NCBI RefSeq assembly: GCF_002995805.1
Contig: NZ_PVXL01000055.1
Span: 109,482-173,481, forward strand
Length of the DNA stretch: 64,000 bases
Origin: Neomoorella stamsii
GTDB taxonomy: Bacteria; Bacillota; DSM-521; Neomoorellales; Neomoorellaceae
Direction of reading: 5' to 3'
Shown one piece after another: positions 46,184 to 55,081 of this stretch (the stretch's first letter is position 1; every line of letters starts with the position of its first letter). Position numbers and translations under genes: made by a program. The notes below the pieces were generated by a model, which did no database searches, was not told the DNA's origin, and was given only the letters and a program-made list of their open reading frames with translations.

Positions 46184-47478
46184 CCCTCTACCTCCCCCAT
46201 TAAATCATAATTACTATGGACCCGGATGAGTTTAACTGTCGTCATAGTTCCTGCCGGCATGGTACTTCCTTTAATATAAATCAAGCCGTCTACCTCCGGG
46301 GCCTGGCGGAAACTGCGACCCACCCCCGGCCCTTCTATTAAAACTTGCACCTGCCGTCCCACCCAACGTTCATTGCAGGCCCTGGTAATGGACTGCTGGT
46401 AGAGCATTAACTTCCGGTAGCGTTCTTCCTTTACTTCTTCCGGCACCTGATCCGGCAAATCGGCGGCGCCTGTACCGACTTCCGGGGAATATTTAAAGGC
46501 CCCCACCCAGTCGAACTGCATAGAGCCCAAAAAGTCCAGGAGAATCTGGAAATCCTCTTCATCTTCTCCCGGAAAGCCGACAATAAAGGTGGAGCGCAAG
46601 GTTATTTCCGGCATGGCCCGGCGCAGGCGTTCAATAGCCTTTATGCCAGCAGTAAGGCTGCCAGGACGGTTCATGCGCCGCAAGATGGTTTTACTGGCAT
46701 GCTGGAGGGGCAAATCCAGGTAAGGTAATACTTTCGCTTCCGTGGCCATCACTTCCACCAGCTCTGGGGTAATGCGGGTTGGATAGGCATAGAGGAGGCG
46801 CAACCACTCTATTTCCGGGATCATGGCCAGTTCCCGCAAAAGCCGGGGCAGGCGGTACTCGCCGTAACAGTCCAGGCCATAAGCGGTAGTGTCCTGGGCC
46901 ACCAGGATTAATTCCTTTACGCCGGCGGCCGCCAGGGTCCTGGCCTCGGCAACCAGCTTTTCCAGGGGGCGGCTGCGGTAAGGCCCCTTGATGGCGGGGA
47001 TGGTGCAATAACTGCAGCGATTATCACAGCCCTCGGCAATCTTTAAATAAGCATAGGGCCTTCCCTTCTCCGTAAGGCGGGGCAGTTCCCCTTCCTCTTT
47101 ATCAGGAGACGGGACGTCCACAAGCCGTTCCCCCTTTAATACCCGGTCAATAATCAGGGGCAAACGGCCGATGGCTCCCGGACCAATGAAAGCGGCGACT
47201 TCAGGTAATTCCTGCCATAGGTCCCGGGCGTGCTGCTGGGCGAGACACCCGGCAACAATAATATAGGGCCGCGGCTCTCCCTGGGCCAGCCCTAAAATAG
47301 TTTCCAGGGCCTCCTGCTTGGCCGCCGTAATAAAACTGCAGCTATTGACGATAACTACTTCAGCTTCACCGGGATCGCTGACAAGGGCAAAATGGCTTTT
47401 ATCCAGGACACCCAGCATATATTCGCTGTCAACTTGATTCTTGGCGCAACCAAGGGTTATAACGGCAGTTTTGATCAT
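46180..47478 (-). CDS. rimO: Ribosomal protein S12 methylthiotransferase
   Basis: 432 residues. MTTase domain cysteines (TLGCAKNQVDSEYMLG, VNSCSFITAAKQEA, VAGCLAQQHA), radical-SAM CSYCTIPAIKGPYRSRP within GCDNRCSYCTIP, and a C-terminal TRAM domain. It methylthiolates an aspartate of ribosomal protein S12. The ending and NRCSYCTIPxIKGxxRSR pattern separate it from MiaB. Start overlaps the rodZ-like gene by 4 bp. Confidence 0.96.
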   Translation of the reverse strand: MIKTAVITLGCAKNQVDSEYMLGVLDKSHFALVSDPGEAEVVIVNSCSFITAAKQEALETILGLAQGEPRPYIIVAGCLAQQHARDLWQELPEVAAFIGPGAIGRLPLIIDRVLKGERLVDVPSPDKEEGELPRLTEKGRPYAYLKIAEGCDNRCSYCTIPAIKGPYRSRPLEKLVAEARTLAAAGVKELILVAQDTTAYGLDCYGEYRLPRLLRELAMIPEIEWLRLLYAYPTRITPELVEVMATEAKVLPYLDLPLQHASKTILRRMNRPGSLTAGIKAIERLRRAMPEITLRSTFIVGFPGEDEEDFQILLDFLGSMQFDWVGAFKYSPEVGTGAADLPDQVPEEVKEERYRKLMLYQQSITRACNERWVGRQVQVLIEGPGVGRSFRQAPEVDGLIYIKGSTMPAGTMTTVKLIRVHSNYDLMGEVEG

Positions 47479-48230
47479 GGTTTCCTCGTTATTCTAGCCT
47501 GGTTGGAATCTTTAGTAGCCTCAAAGGTAACTACATCGCCCACCCTGCCCAGGGGTGGCTGGACCTGGCCATTGACGGTTATTTCCACCGCGCCAGCGCT
47601 GCCAAGGGTAACGATAATTTTCTCTTTCCCCTGAAACACCTTATTTTCGCCGGCCTTTAAAGTCCCGGTAAAATCATTTTTACCATCAATGGTAACACCT
47701 ACCCAGCAATCCCCTGAAGCTCTGATTTTGACTTCCACCCCCTGGGCCCGGGGTGTTGTCGCTGCCGGCGGTGGCTGGGCGACAGGCTGTTGGGGTTCAG
47801 GGGTTACCGGTGCAGGTTCTGTTACCGGTGGTGGCGAGGGCCTTTGCTCTAGGGAAGGACGATAATGGTTGTATAACCAGTTGATACTCCAGAGAACAAG
47901 AAGCACTGCCGGGACCAGCAACCAGCGCTTTCTTTTCCCGGGGGACAATCCCGTTGCCGTCAGGCTACTTTCTTCCGTCGGGTAATTATCCTCGTCAGAC
48001 GGGTATTCTTGTTTAAACTGCTGCACTACCGCCTGGACATCCAGCCCTAAAAAGCGGGCATAATTTCGCACGAAACCCAGGGCATACACCCGGCCTGGAA
48101 TCTGGTCATAGTTGCCCTTTTCCAGGGCTTCCAGGTAGCGCAGGCGAATTTTGGTAGCTTCTTCTACTTCACGTAAAGAAATCCCCTTTTCCTGGCGGGC
48201 AGCACGGAGCATTTCCCCTACCTTTTCCAT
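47475..48230 (-). CDS. rodZ: RodZ-like cell-shape protein
   Basis: About 251 residues from ATG 48230, behind GGGAGGTGAGG. N-terminal HTH_25 domain (VGEMLRAARQEKGISLREVEEATKIRLRYLEALEKGNYDQIPGRVYALGFVRNYARFLGLD), one transmembrane helix (KRKRWLLVPAVLLVLWSINWLYN), a Pro-rich linker (about 145-175) and a C-terminal DUF4115 beta domain (VEVKIRASGDCWVGVTIDGKNDFTGTLKAGENKVF). RodZ links MreB to the membrane. Matches the Bacillus YmfM position upstream of pgsA. Confidence 0.92.
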   Translation of the reverse strand: MEKVGEMLRAARQEKGISLREVEEATKIRLRYLEALEKGNYDQIPGRVYALGFVRNYARFLGLDVQAVVQQFKQEYPSDEDNYPTEESSLTATGLSPGKRKRWLLVPAVLLVLWSINWLYNHYRPSLEQRPSPPPVTEPAPVTPEPQQPVAQPPPAATTPRAQGVEVKIRASGDCWVGVTIDGKNDFTGTLKAGENKVFQGKEKIIVTLGSAGAVEITVNGQVQPPLGRVGDVVTFEATKDSNQARITRKP

Positions 48231-48290
48231 GGCCTCACCTCCCGGTATTTTAATCATCTTCGACACTATATCAAGAGATTCCTGCCCTTA

Positions 48291-50609
48291 TCATTCTTCT
48301 TTCGCGCCAAATAATTCCTGGTATTCCTCCCAGTTAGTAAGGATGGCGCGGGCCTTGGTGCCTTCATGGCCGCCCACAAACCCCCTGGCTTCCATCATAT
48401 CCATTAACCTTGCCGCTCTGGTATAACCTATCCGCAGGCGCCGCTGGAGCATAGAGATGGAAGCCTGTCCTGTTTCCAGGACCACCCGCACAGCTGCGGG
48501 GAAAAGCTCGTCTTCCGCCCCGCTATTGTCTTCGCTACTTTCCTCTCCTTTCAGGAAACTGGGGTTATATTCCGGGCGACCCTGCTGTTTAACATAAGTC
48601 ACCAGGTCTTCCACTTCCCGGTCCGAAACATAAACCCCCTGGACGCGGATGGGCTTGCTGGCCCCGATGGGCAAAAAGAGCATATCACCGCGGCCCAGCA
48701 ACTTCTCGGCCCCGGCCATATCCAGGATGGTGCGGGAATCAATCTGGGAGGAAACGGCAAAGGCAATCCGGGAAGAGATATTGGCCTTGATCAAGCCGGT
48801 AATGACATCTACTGAAGGCCTCTGGGTGGCCACAACCAGGTGAATACCGGCCGCCCGGGCCATCTGGGCCAGGCGGCAAATGGCATCTTCCACATCGGCC
48901 GGGGCCACCATCATCAAGTCGGCTAACTCGTCAATAAGGACTACTACCAGGGGCAAGGTCCCCTGGCCGCCATTTTCCTTTTGCATCAAACGGTTGTAGC
49001 GGGTAATGTCTTTGACCCCGGCGCCGGCAAAAAGCTCATAGCGTTTCTCCATTTCGTTGACTATCCATTGCAGGGCCGTAGCCGCTTTCTTCGGCTGGCT
49101 GACCACCGGTGCCAGCAGGTGGGGAATACCATTATACTGGGTTAACTCCACCATTTTGGGGTCAATCATCAACAGCTTTAATTCCTGGGGTGTAGCTTTA
49201 AACAACAGGCTGCAAATCAGGGCGTTCAGGCAAACACTCTTGCCTGAACCAGTAGTCCCGGCAATAAGGAGGTGTGGCATTTTCGCCAGGTCGGCAATGA
49301 CCGGATTGCCGGCAATATCTTTACCCAGGGCTACCGTCAGCTTGCTGCTGGATTCCATAAAAGCAGGATCTTCCAGCACCTCCCGCAGGTGGACCACAGC
49401 GATTTCCTTATTGGGCACTTCAATGCCCACCGCAGCCTTGCCCGGAATGGGGGCTTCAATCCGCACCTGGGCAGCCGCCAGGCTCAGGGCAATATCGTCG
49501 GCCAGGCTAACAATCCTGCTCACCTTCACCCCCGGTGCCGGCTGGACTTCATAGCGGGTCACCGTCGGGCCACAGCTGACCTGCGTCACCTTGACTTTGA
49601 CACCAAAGCTTTCCAGGGTGTCTTCCAGGATCTTGATCCGGTCGGTAATATCCTTTTCCAGGCGGGGATTTTTTACCCTTACCGAGCGGGTTAAGAGACT
49701 CAAAGGCGGCAGAACATAGGGACCAGGCTGCTCGGAGGTGCCTTCCCCCTCTGTGCCGGTAGAGTCCTCTGCCTGGAGGTTAACCCTGGGCCGGCGCCGG
49801 GCTTTTTTCTCGTCTTCGCTAACCGGCGGGGCCGGATTTTCCGGGTAGACCCTGGCCTGGGCCGGCTCTTCCGCATTTACTGCCGGCGGGAGTACCGGCG
49901 GCGATGGTTCCGGTGGCGGGTTAATGACCACGGGTACTACTTCCCGTTCCCGCGGTAAGGCCTTCCCCCGGGCCTTCAGGTTTTTCTTTTCCTGCACCTT
50001 CGGCTCCTCTTCTTCAACCTCGGTAAAGAGAAAGGCCAGGAGCCAGCCCTTAATGACCTGGAAGGTTACATAGAGCAGTTGGCCCAGGCGCCCGGTAAAG
50101 CGTGTTAAAGAAACACCTGTGGCCAGGAGAAAGGCAATTAAACCCAGAGCCACCAGCACAATCCAGGTCCCCACCCGGCCGAAAATGGACCGCAGGAGCA
50201 AGGAAACCAGGGCACCAAGCAAACCGCCACCCTGGCCGGCGACACCAGAGGCCAGGGCTTCTTTATAAGTACTGCCATTTAAGAAAGGCTGGTGCAGGGC
50301 GCTTAAAAAAGTAAGAAAAAGTAAAATGCCTCCTATCAAACGCGGCCGGGAATCCTTCACTTTACCCCCAGTAATGAGGCGGACGCCCCAGGCAGCCAGG
50401 AATATAGGAAATACATATTTGCCCTCGCCGGTCAGGGCTTTTAAAAACCCCACCAGCAATTGACCCACGGCGCCAATACTGGCAGCAGAACTTATGTAAC
50501 CCAGGTCCAGGACATACAACCCCGCCAGGCAGAGGAGGGCCAGGGCCACCAGGGCCACACCGATAATTTCATTTTTTATCTTTTCATTCAGCGTCCTGGC
50601 AGGAGCCAT
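48291..50609 (-). CDS. ftsK: FtsK/SpoIIIE DNA translocase
   Basis: 772 residues. N-terminal four-helix membrane domain (about 15-185), a charged Pro-rich linker (about 195-295), the alpha/beta motor with Walker [17 protein letters not shown] and Walker [14 protein letters not shown], and the C-terminal gamma winged-helix ([41 protein letters not shown]) that reads polarity sequences. It pumps chromosomal DNA across the septum in division or sporulation. The gene lies divergent to tepA. Confidence 0.95.
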   Translation of the reverse strand: MAPARTLNEKIKNEIIGVALVALALLCLAGLYVLDLGYISSAASIGAVGQLLVGFLKALTGEGKYVFPIFLAAWGVRLITGGKVKDSRPRLIGGILLFLTFLSALHQPFLNGSTYKEALASGVAGQGGGLLGALVSLLLRSIFGRVGTWIVLVALGLIAFLLATGVSLTRFTGRLGQLLYVTFQVIKGWLLAFLFTEVEEEEPKVQEKKNLKARGKALPREREVVPVVINPPPEPSPPVLPPAVNAEEPAQARVYPENPAPPVSEDEKKARRRPRVNLQAEDSTGTEGEGTSEQPGPYVLPPLSLLTRSVRVKNPRLEKDITDRIKILEDTLESFGVKVKVTQVSCGPTVTRYEVQPAPGVKVSRIVSLADDIALSLAAAQVRIEAPIPGKAAVGIEVPNKEIAVVHLREVLEDPAFMESSSKLTVALGKDIAGNPVIADLAKMPHLLIAGTTGSGKSVCLNALICSLLFKATPQELKLLMIDPKMVELTQYNGIPHLLAPVVSQPKKAATALQWIVNEMEKRYELFAGAGVKDITRYNRLMQKENGGQGTLPLVVVLIDELADLMMVAPADVEDAICRLAQMARAAGIHLVVATQRPSVDVITGLIKANISSRIAFAVSSQIDSRTILDMAGAEKLLGRGDMLFLPIGASKPIRVQGVYVSDREVEDLVTYVKQQGRPEYNPSFLKGEESSEDNSGAEDELFPAAVRVVLETGQASISMLQRRLRIGYTRAARLMDMMEARGFVGGHEGTKARAILTNWEEYQELFGAKEE

Positions 50610-50797
50610 TTTCCATCACCCCGGTTGCTACTATTCTACACCAGGGTTTGAAATTCCTTGCTTGAGGAAATAAAAAGATGAGGATGCATGTTTGTTAGCC
50701 ATCTTCCCTATACTAAAAGGGAAAGTTATTTGAAGGATTTTATCCTCAGTAATCCTTTACCATATAAATGTTTAAATTTCCAAGGGGGGAGTTAACT

Positions 50798-51577
50798 GTG
50801 ACCAGTCCTGATATCAGTCCGAACCCTGTACCCAACCAGCCGGCAACACCCCCACCCCGGCCGCCGGGGGAACCGGCGCGGGTCACCACCGGCCGTCCCC
50901 CTACCAGCCCCGAGGTAGAAAACATTAAAGAGCTGGGGCAAACTAATGTCGCTGATTATAAAAGTGAAATTCAATGCCTGCAAATCGTAGGCCAGATCGA
51001 GGGTCACCTGGTCCTGCCGCCGCAAAACAAAACCACCAAATATGAGCACATTATTCCCCAGCTGGTGGCCATCGAACAAGACCCCGGCATCAAAGGTCTC
51101 CTGGTGGTTTTAAATACCGTAGGGGGCGATGTTGAAGCCGGCCTGGCCATTGCCGAAATGCTGGTCAGCATGTCCAAACCGGTGGTCTCCCTGGTCCTGG
51201 GCGGAGGGCATTCCATCGGCGTGCCCATTGCCGTGGCGGCCAACCATTCCTTCATTGCCGAAACAGCCACCATGACCATCCACCCCATTCGCCTCACTGG
51301 CCTGGTCATTGGCGTCCCTCAGACCTATGAATACCTGGACAAAATGCAGGACCGGGTCATCCGTTTTATCGTGGAGCACGCTAATATTTCGGAGCAAGAA
51401 CTGCGCCGCCTCATGTTCCAGACAGGTGAGCTGGCGCGGGATATCGGTACTATCCTGGTGGGGAAGGATGCTGTTAAGGTAGGACTGATTGATGAAGTTG
51501 GGGGACTGTCCCAGGCCGTCCAGCATTTGAAGAAACTCATTGCTGAAGGCGTTCCCGGCCCGGGAAAGCTCCACTGA
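50798..51577 (+). CDS. tepA: TepA/ClpP-like membrane-associated serine protease (YmfB family)
   Basis: About 259 residues from GTG 50798, 6 nt after AAGGGGGGAG. A Pro-rich, disordered N-terminal region (about 1-45) is followed by a ClpP-like crotonase-fold domain: [75 protein letters not shown] (nucleophile region with GHSIG). In Bacillus the homologous gene stands between ylzJ and spoIIIE. Its 3' 365 bp are duplicated at 63409-63773. Confidence 0.92.
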   Translation: MTSPDISPNPVPNQPATPPPRPPGEPARVTTGRPPTSPEVENIKELGQTNVADYKSEIQCLQIVGQIEGHLVLPPQNKTTKYEHIIPQLVAIEQDPGIKGLLVVLNTVGGDVEAGLAIAEMLVSMSKPVVSLVLGGGHSIGVPIAVAANHSFIAETATMTIHPIRLTGLVIGVPQTYEYLDKMQDRVIRFIVEHANISEQELRRLMFQTGELARDIGTILVGKDAVKVGLIDEVGGLSQAVQHLKKLIAEGVPGPGKLH

Positions 51578-51804
51578 GAGGGTGATAATTATGTACATCT
51601 ACAGCCCTATGCCGTGGGAGCTTATCTGGGAGGGGGCAGAAAATTTCTGCCCCCGGCGGCAGGAGATAAAGGTTGGTCACCTGACCCTGGAAATCGAACC
51701 CTTGAGTTTCAACCAGGCCCGGGTGGTTCGCCTGATCAGCACCAACCCGGCCGACTACCTGGCCGGCCCCTACCAGCCGGGCGCAGTCCTGGAATTTGCC
51801 CCCC
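51213..51804. repeat. Direct repeat copy 1 (tepA 3' part plus ylzJ)
   Basis: These about 592 bases recur at 63409-64000 in the same orientation with a constant offset of 12,196 and no indels. I count 10 mismatches, half of them in the first 30 bases; the ylzJ part (51591-51804) is identical. The repeat may continue beyond the window at the second copy. Confidence 0.95.
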
Positions 51805-51827
51805 GGCGTGTCTTTAACTTTGCATAG
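51591..51827 (+). CDS. ylzJ: YlzJ-like small protein
   Basis: 78 residues; ATG with GAGAGGGTGA upstream, 13 bp after tepA. Pattern MYIYSPMPWELIWEG near the N-terminus and QARVVRLISTNPADYLAGPYQPGAVLEF match the YlzJ-like family of spore formers, which has no known function. The tepA-ylzJ pairing is conserved in Bacillus. Repeated almost exactly at 63787-64000. Confidence 0.9.
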   Translation: MYIYSPMPWELIWEGAENFCPRRQEIKVGHLTLEIEPLSFNQARVVRLISTNPADYLAGPYQPGAVLEFAPRRVFNFA

Positions 51828-51882
51828 GTTTTATGGAACCCTTGCCATAGCTGACCAGGTACCACCCGGAAGGAACTATAGC

Positions 51883-52062
51883 CTACAATCCCGGCGTAAA
51901 GCCTTTTTCCATCAGCCTTTCCAGCATCACTATGGCCTCGGCCCCGGTGGCGTGCTCCAGGGGTATCAGGCCGCCCGTACGGCCGCTGATATAATCCCGG
52001 CCGTCACGGTTTATCCTCAATACCCGTGCACCAGCCCCGCCTAGGACGACGGCGGCTGCCAA
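51883..52062 (-). pseudogene. Probable N-truncated gene remnant, about 59 codons
   Basis: The minus-strand frame reads LAAAVVLGGAGARVLRINRDGRDYISGRTGGLIPLEHATGAEAIVMLERLMEKGFTPGL, with good codon use and natural-looking composition. It continues upstream only into the 3' end of the AbiEii gene in another frame, and its possible TTG start (52062) has only a weak site. It looks like the 3' end of a gene cut by insertion of the toxin-antitoxin module. It could also be a real small membrane peptide. Confidence 0.4.
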
Positions 52063-52079
52063 CCATCCAGCCGTAAGTC

Positions 52080-52739
52080 TCAGGCCTTTCTCCCGCTTTG
52101 TAATTCTCCGATACGGCTTTGCAGTTCGGACAAAAAAGCCATAAAAAGCGCTGGTGTTTTCTCCACCAAGCCTTCCTTTGCCCGCAAAAACCGCGCTTCT
52201 GGTAGAAACGCCGGCTGCAGCCTTTCCCATCGCCGCTGCAAGGCCTCCAGCCGCGATGCCAGCACCGCGGCTGCTGCCAGCAGGTATTCCTTCCTCGCGG
52301 CAAACACCGCCGCAGTATCAACTATGTCCCTGGCCCTTAGAGTTTCGGCGCGATAAAAGAGCTTTTTGATAATTATTTCTTCCGGCGTTTCCACCCGCAC
52401 TCTCACCCCCTCTACTTCCATTATTATCCAGGGATTACGAGTGAGGAAAGGTGCTATAATAAAGTCAATCTCGCCCTCAGGATACTTTAACTTCAAGAAG
52501 CTGGAGCCTTCGGTATAGTCGGAAACACCTTCTGCAACATCTTCATTAAGGCGGGGCGTTAGCAGGCTAAGAAGCTGGGCATCGCTTAAAAATATATCGA
52601 CATCCCGGCTCTCCCGGTGGCGCAGGAAAAGGGCCAGTGCCGTGCCACCGCCGAAGGTCCATGTATCGGTAGTAATATTCTGACCCGCCAGGATGGCCAA
52701 GGCTGTTCGAAAAAGCCCGCGCCAAGGTTCAATAGGCAT
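52080..52739 (-). CDS. AbiEii/AbiGii-type nucleotidyltransferase toxin
   Basis: 219 residues from ATG 52739. Nucleotidyltransferase core WTFGGGTALALFLRHRESRDVDIFLSD (GG-x-ALAL and the RxSxDxD metal-binding pair), then LKLKYPEGEIDFIIAP (third acidic position) and TPEEIIIKKLFYRAETLRARDIVD, the downstream family motif. AbiEii proteins are the toxins of type IV-like abortive infection systems and transfer NTPs to RNA targets. The start lies inside the end of the 96-residue upstream gene (11-bp overlap), the usual toxin-antitoxin layout. Confidence 0.85.
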   Translation of the reverse strand: MPIEPWRGLFRTALAILAGQNITTDTWTFGGGTALALFLRHRESRDVDIFLSDAQLLSLLTPRLNEDVAEGVSDYTEGSSFLKLKYPEGEIDFIIAPFLTRNPWIIMEVEGVRVRVETPEEIIIKKLFYRAETLRARDIVDTAAVFAARKEYLLAAAAVLASRLEALQRRWERLQPAFLPEARFLRAKEGLVEKTPALFMAFLSELQSRIGELQSGRKA

Positions 52740-53019
52740 AAGCCAGCATCTCCTCAAGACCGGGATTGGGGTAAATATTTTTTATATAGGTCAGATAATA
52801 CTTCTTAAGCACCTTATCCTCAATACCATATCTGGTGGTAAATTTATCTATATCCGGCAAAGGCACATCGGTAAAGAAGCTATAAATCTGGGCTGCGTAC
52901 TCCAAAGGTAATTCCATATCCTTAATAATCCTGGCCAGGCTTTCTTCCGGTAAACGCGCCTTCGTATGGGCGTTGATAGTGGTTTCTACTAATATAAAAT
53001 CGCTGCTCTTCGCCGCCAC
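52729..53019 (-). CDS. Putative antitoxin partner of the AbiEii-type toxin, 96 aa
   Basis: GTG start with AGGGAG 8 nt upstream. The chain is helical: ETTINAHTKARLPEESLARIIKDMELPLEYAAQIYSFFTDVPLPDIDKFTTRYGIEDKVLKKYYLTYIKNIYPNPG. It has no clear helix-turn-helix and is not a recognisable AbiEi. Position and overlap with the nucleotidyltransferase suggest an antitoxin, which would make this a variant pair. This assignment is by context. Confidence 0.6.
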   Translation of the reverse strand: MAAKSSDFILVETTINAHTKARLPEESLARIIKDMELPLEYAAQIYSFFTDVPLPDIDKFTTRYGIEDKVLKKYYLTYIKNIYPNPGLEEMLAYAY

Positions 53020-53044
53020 GGAATCGCTCCCTTCTAGTGTGCTA

Positions 53045-53407
53045 TCATACCATTATTCCTTTATCTAAGTCACCTTTTATACTTTTGTTCCTGCTTGAAC
53101 GCAGCAAGAGGCTATCAACTCCGGAGTAAATTCTCTGAGGTGGCCTGCCCGGGGCACACAGCGCAGATTGCTCGGATCCTAAAGCACCTACTCGAGGTCC
53201 CTGGCGATCTTTCCAAAAATAATTCGCCTCTTCTATAGTATCGGCAGTAAACAACTCTTCCAGGATGCTGTCAAGGATTTGGAAGCCGCCTATTTTCTGC
53301 ACCTTTTCCTCCAGGTCAGCCGGCTGCTCCCCAAACCTGCGGGAGAGATATTTAAGAATCGTTTCTTTTTCGGCTTCCATCCGGCCTTTAGTTTCCACCC
53401 CGTTCAC
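53045..53407 (-). pseudogene. Rpn/PD-(D/E)XK nuclease-transposase, C-terminal remnant
   Basis: The piece GRMEAEKETILKYLSRRFGEQPADLEEKVQKIGGFQILDSILEELFTADTIEEANYFWKD resembles the C-terminal tail of Rpn-family recombination-promoting nucleases (the DUF4351-like region). The catalytic N-terminal domain is missing and the frame is closed upstream. From about residue 65 the sequence changes to unrelated material (RQGPRVGALGSEQSALCAPG...) containing the 45-bp repeat. A decayed mobile gene, not a functional protein. Confidence 0.65.
53139..53183. repeat. Imperfect 45-bp direct repeat, copy A
   Basis: Resembles 54504-54548 base for base in the same orientation; both contain AGCGCAGATTG in the middle and end in CCTAAA, with matching GGCC and CCGG blocks. 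The copies flank the HTH-PIN module. Confidence 0.6.
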
Positions 53408-53649
53408 CCGAACCAGCTAGTTATAGTATTACCATCTTTATGAGGTGCTCTGCTATTTACACAAAATGATTTACACTCCCGATAAAAGAACTGTGGAGAT
53501 AGGCAAAGACTATCTCCTCTCTCCTTTTAAGCAGGCAGCAATTCTTTAAAGCAGGCTATGCTTCTCCTCATCCGTCATGGAATAGAACTTACAACGTTCC
53601 AAACTCCCACCTTCCTTCCGGTTGGTTGTCGTCCATTTTGAGGTATCTC
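53408..53649. other. Gap between Rpn remnant and PIN gene
   Basis: No gene seen. It holds a perfect hairpin GGAGATAG-N7-CTATCTCC (53495-53517) followed on the + strand by TCTCTCCTTTT. On the minus strand, sequence just downstream (53112-53140) resembles the 3' end of the PIN gene. Confidence 0.5.
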
Positions 53650-54129
53650 TCACCTCATCAACTCCGAAGCAAATTCACTGAGGAGATGAACATAAGGCAA
53701 CCTGCCCTTAACGTTATTATACAGCCTTGCATCAGAAGTCCAAAAATCACAGTTGCGCAATTCGGTTAACGCTAGATAGTGGCTATCATAGACGACAGGT
53801 AATTTTAACTCTTTTGCCAGTTTCCATGCCCGGTGCCTTTGACCAGGGACACTGATGGTTTTTAAGGGAATGGCCTGTACGGCTTCAAAAGTAATTTCCG
53901 CCTGTTCTGGTGTTAATCTTTCTTCGGGGGTGGTAATTACTGTCCTGCGTCTAATGATACTATCTATTTCTACAAGACAAAAGACGGGGGCTATTAACTG
54001 AACCCCCTGCTCCTGCCACCTGGTAAAAAGGGCATCTGCCAGCGGGCTGTCTGGTTCGTTTATAACCAGTTTGACTACCAGGCAGGCATCTACGCAAACT
54101 TCTTTAAGGCGCACATCCATCCACTTCAC
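53650..54129 (-). CDS. PIN-domain toxin (VapC-like)
   Basis: 159 residues; GTG start overlapping the antitoxin stop as GTGA. PIN pattern: VCVDACLVVKLVINEPDSPLADALF (first Asp), FCLVEIDSIIRR (Glu), VVYDSHYLALTELRNCDFWTSDARLYN (third and fourth acidic residues). It should be a Mg-dependent ribonuclease, with RNA targets unknown. It is about 20 residues longer than classical VapC. Confidence 0.88.
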   Translation of the reverse strand: MKWMDVRLKEVCVDACLVVKLVINEPDSPLADALFTRWQEQGVQLIAPVFCLVEIDSIIRRRTVITTPEERLTPEQAEITFEAVQAIPLKTISVPGQRHRAWKLAKELKLPVVYDSHYLALTELRNCDFWTSDARLYNNVKGRLPYVHLLSEFASELMR

Positions 54130-54410
54130 CGGTCTGCCTTATCTAACCGGATCTGCTGCAAGATCTTCGTACTATCGCCCCTTAGGGGCATCATTGCCCG
54201 CGCGGCCCGGCATTTTGCCAGCCAGTCGCTTTTGTTAGATATTTCTGCTGCCGGGCGTCCTAATTTTTCTAAAGCGCTCGCCGGTATGCGCAGTTGCCGT
54301 CCATAGCGCAAGGCCGGCAAATCCCCCTTTTGCACCCATCGCCTTATAGTGCGCTCGCTGACTTTAAGCATCCTGGCTAATTCTGCCGGTGGATAAAGAA
54401 TTTCACTCAT
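54126..54410 (-). CDS. Helix-turn-helix antitoxin, excisionase (MerR-like) type
   Basis: 94 residues, ATG 10 nt behind GGAG. The N-terminal winged HTH of the excisionase/MerR kind reads LYPPAELARMLKVSERTIRRWVQKGDLPALRYGRQLRIPASALEKL (about 5-50). The C-terminal part (SDWLAKCRAARAMMPLRGDSTKILQQIRLDKADR) is helical and presumably neutralises the PIN protein. Excisionase-type HTH with PIN is a known antitoxin arrangement. It likely represses its own operon. Confidence 0.85.
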   Translation of the reverse strand: MSEILYPPAELARMLKVSERTIRRWVQKGDLPALRYGRQLRIPASALEKLGRPAAEISNKSDWLAKCRAARAMMPLRGDSTKILQQIRLDKADR

Positions 54411-54503
54411 TAGGTACTCACTCCAGTCGTTTGTTCCCTTATGGCAAATTTTATGCCCTTATGACCGCTATGTCAACTCATTTACCCCAATTTATCGAAG
54501 TTC

Positions 54504-54548
54504 TTGGGCCACCCCGGAGCCGGTAGCGCAGATTGTACAGAGCCTAAA
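54504..54548. repeat. Imperfect 45-bp direct repeat, copy B
   Basis: Partner of 53139-53183. The stop that closes the DUF1670 frame begins at 54549, directly at the repeat's end, which suggests the repeat marks an insertion or rearrangement point. Confidence 0.6.
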
Positions 54549-54551
54549 TAG

Positions 54552-55019
54552 AACCAGCCTGACCTGGCCCTAATCTTAGGTCTCTCCACTAAAGCCGTCC
54601 AGACGCTGTTAAAGGAGCACCCGGGTTTGGTGGTCCCCACCAGGGGTATAGTAGCCGACATGGGGCCGGCCTTAAGCCACGCCAACAAGATCATCCGCCT
54701 CTACATGGACGGCTATACCGAGACCGAGATTGTCCGGCGCACCGGGCACAGCTATAAAGCAATAGAGAATTATCTCTTAGACTTCGCCCGCGTCACCTAT
54801 CTCCTGGAAAGGGGCCTGCCCGTGCCGGCCATCAGGAAAGTGCTGGGCTGTTCCAGGCGACTGGTAGAAAAACACGTTAACCTCTTCCGGGTGTTTTCCG
54901 GCCCCGACTATGCCTTCATGATGGCGAAGGTCCGCTGCCTGGCCGAGGCCCACCCGGTTAAAAAAACCAAACCTTCAAGGAGGGATGGACGTCTTGAAAG
55001 CCAAGAAGGGTGTCACTAA
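54552..55019 (+). pseudogene. DUF1670 protein, N-truncated
   Basis: The frame from 54552 reads NQPDLALILGLSTKAVQTLLKEHPGLVVPTRGIVADMGPALSHANKIIRLYMDGYTETEIVRRTGHSYKAIENYLLDFARVTYLLERGLPV. This matches my memory of DUF1670 proteins of Moorella-like genomes, which carry HTH-like segments and occur in multiple copies like transposon genes. The expected N-terminal half is missing: TAG at 54549 closes the frame next to repeat B. No start with ribosome binding site exists, so it is probably not expressed as an intact protein. Confidence 0.7.
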
Positions 55020-55074
55020 CCGCTACGCCACCCTTCTTGCCAGGGATGTTTTACTTTCAGCACTTGTTACTTAG
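54994..55074 (+). pseudogene. 5' stub of a second gene, cut at the island border
   Basis: TTG 54994 follows AAGGAGGGA by 9 nt, a strong start, and overlaps the DUF1670 end. It reads MKAKKGVTNRYATLLARDVLLSALVT then TAG. The sequence changes character near 55050 and the MFS gene ends at 55082, so this looks like the beginning of a longer gene interrupted by arrival of the catabolic island. Confidence 0.5.
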
Positions 55075-55081
55075 CTCTTTT

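Noticed and set aside
51110..51598. Long minus-strand frame opposite tepA
   Set aside because: It is the mirror of tepA and recurs opposite the tepA copy at 63354-63794 only because the DNA is duplicated; no ribosome binding site.
52062..52230. Extension of the 51883 frame into the AbiEii gene
   Set aside because: This part is the AbiEii coding region read in another frame.
53495..53517. Hairpin GGAGATAG/CTATCTCC as a terminator
   Set aside because: The following tract is C-rich and no gene ends just before it on the plus strand; left unassigned.
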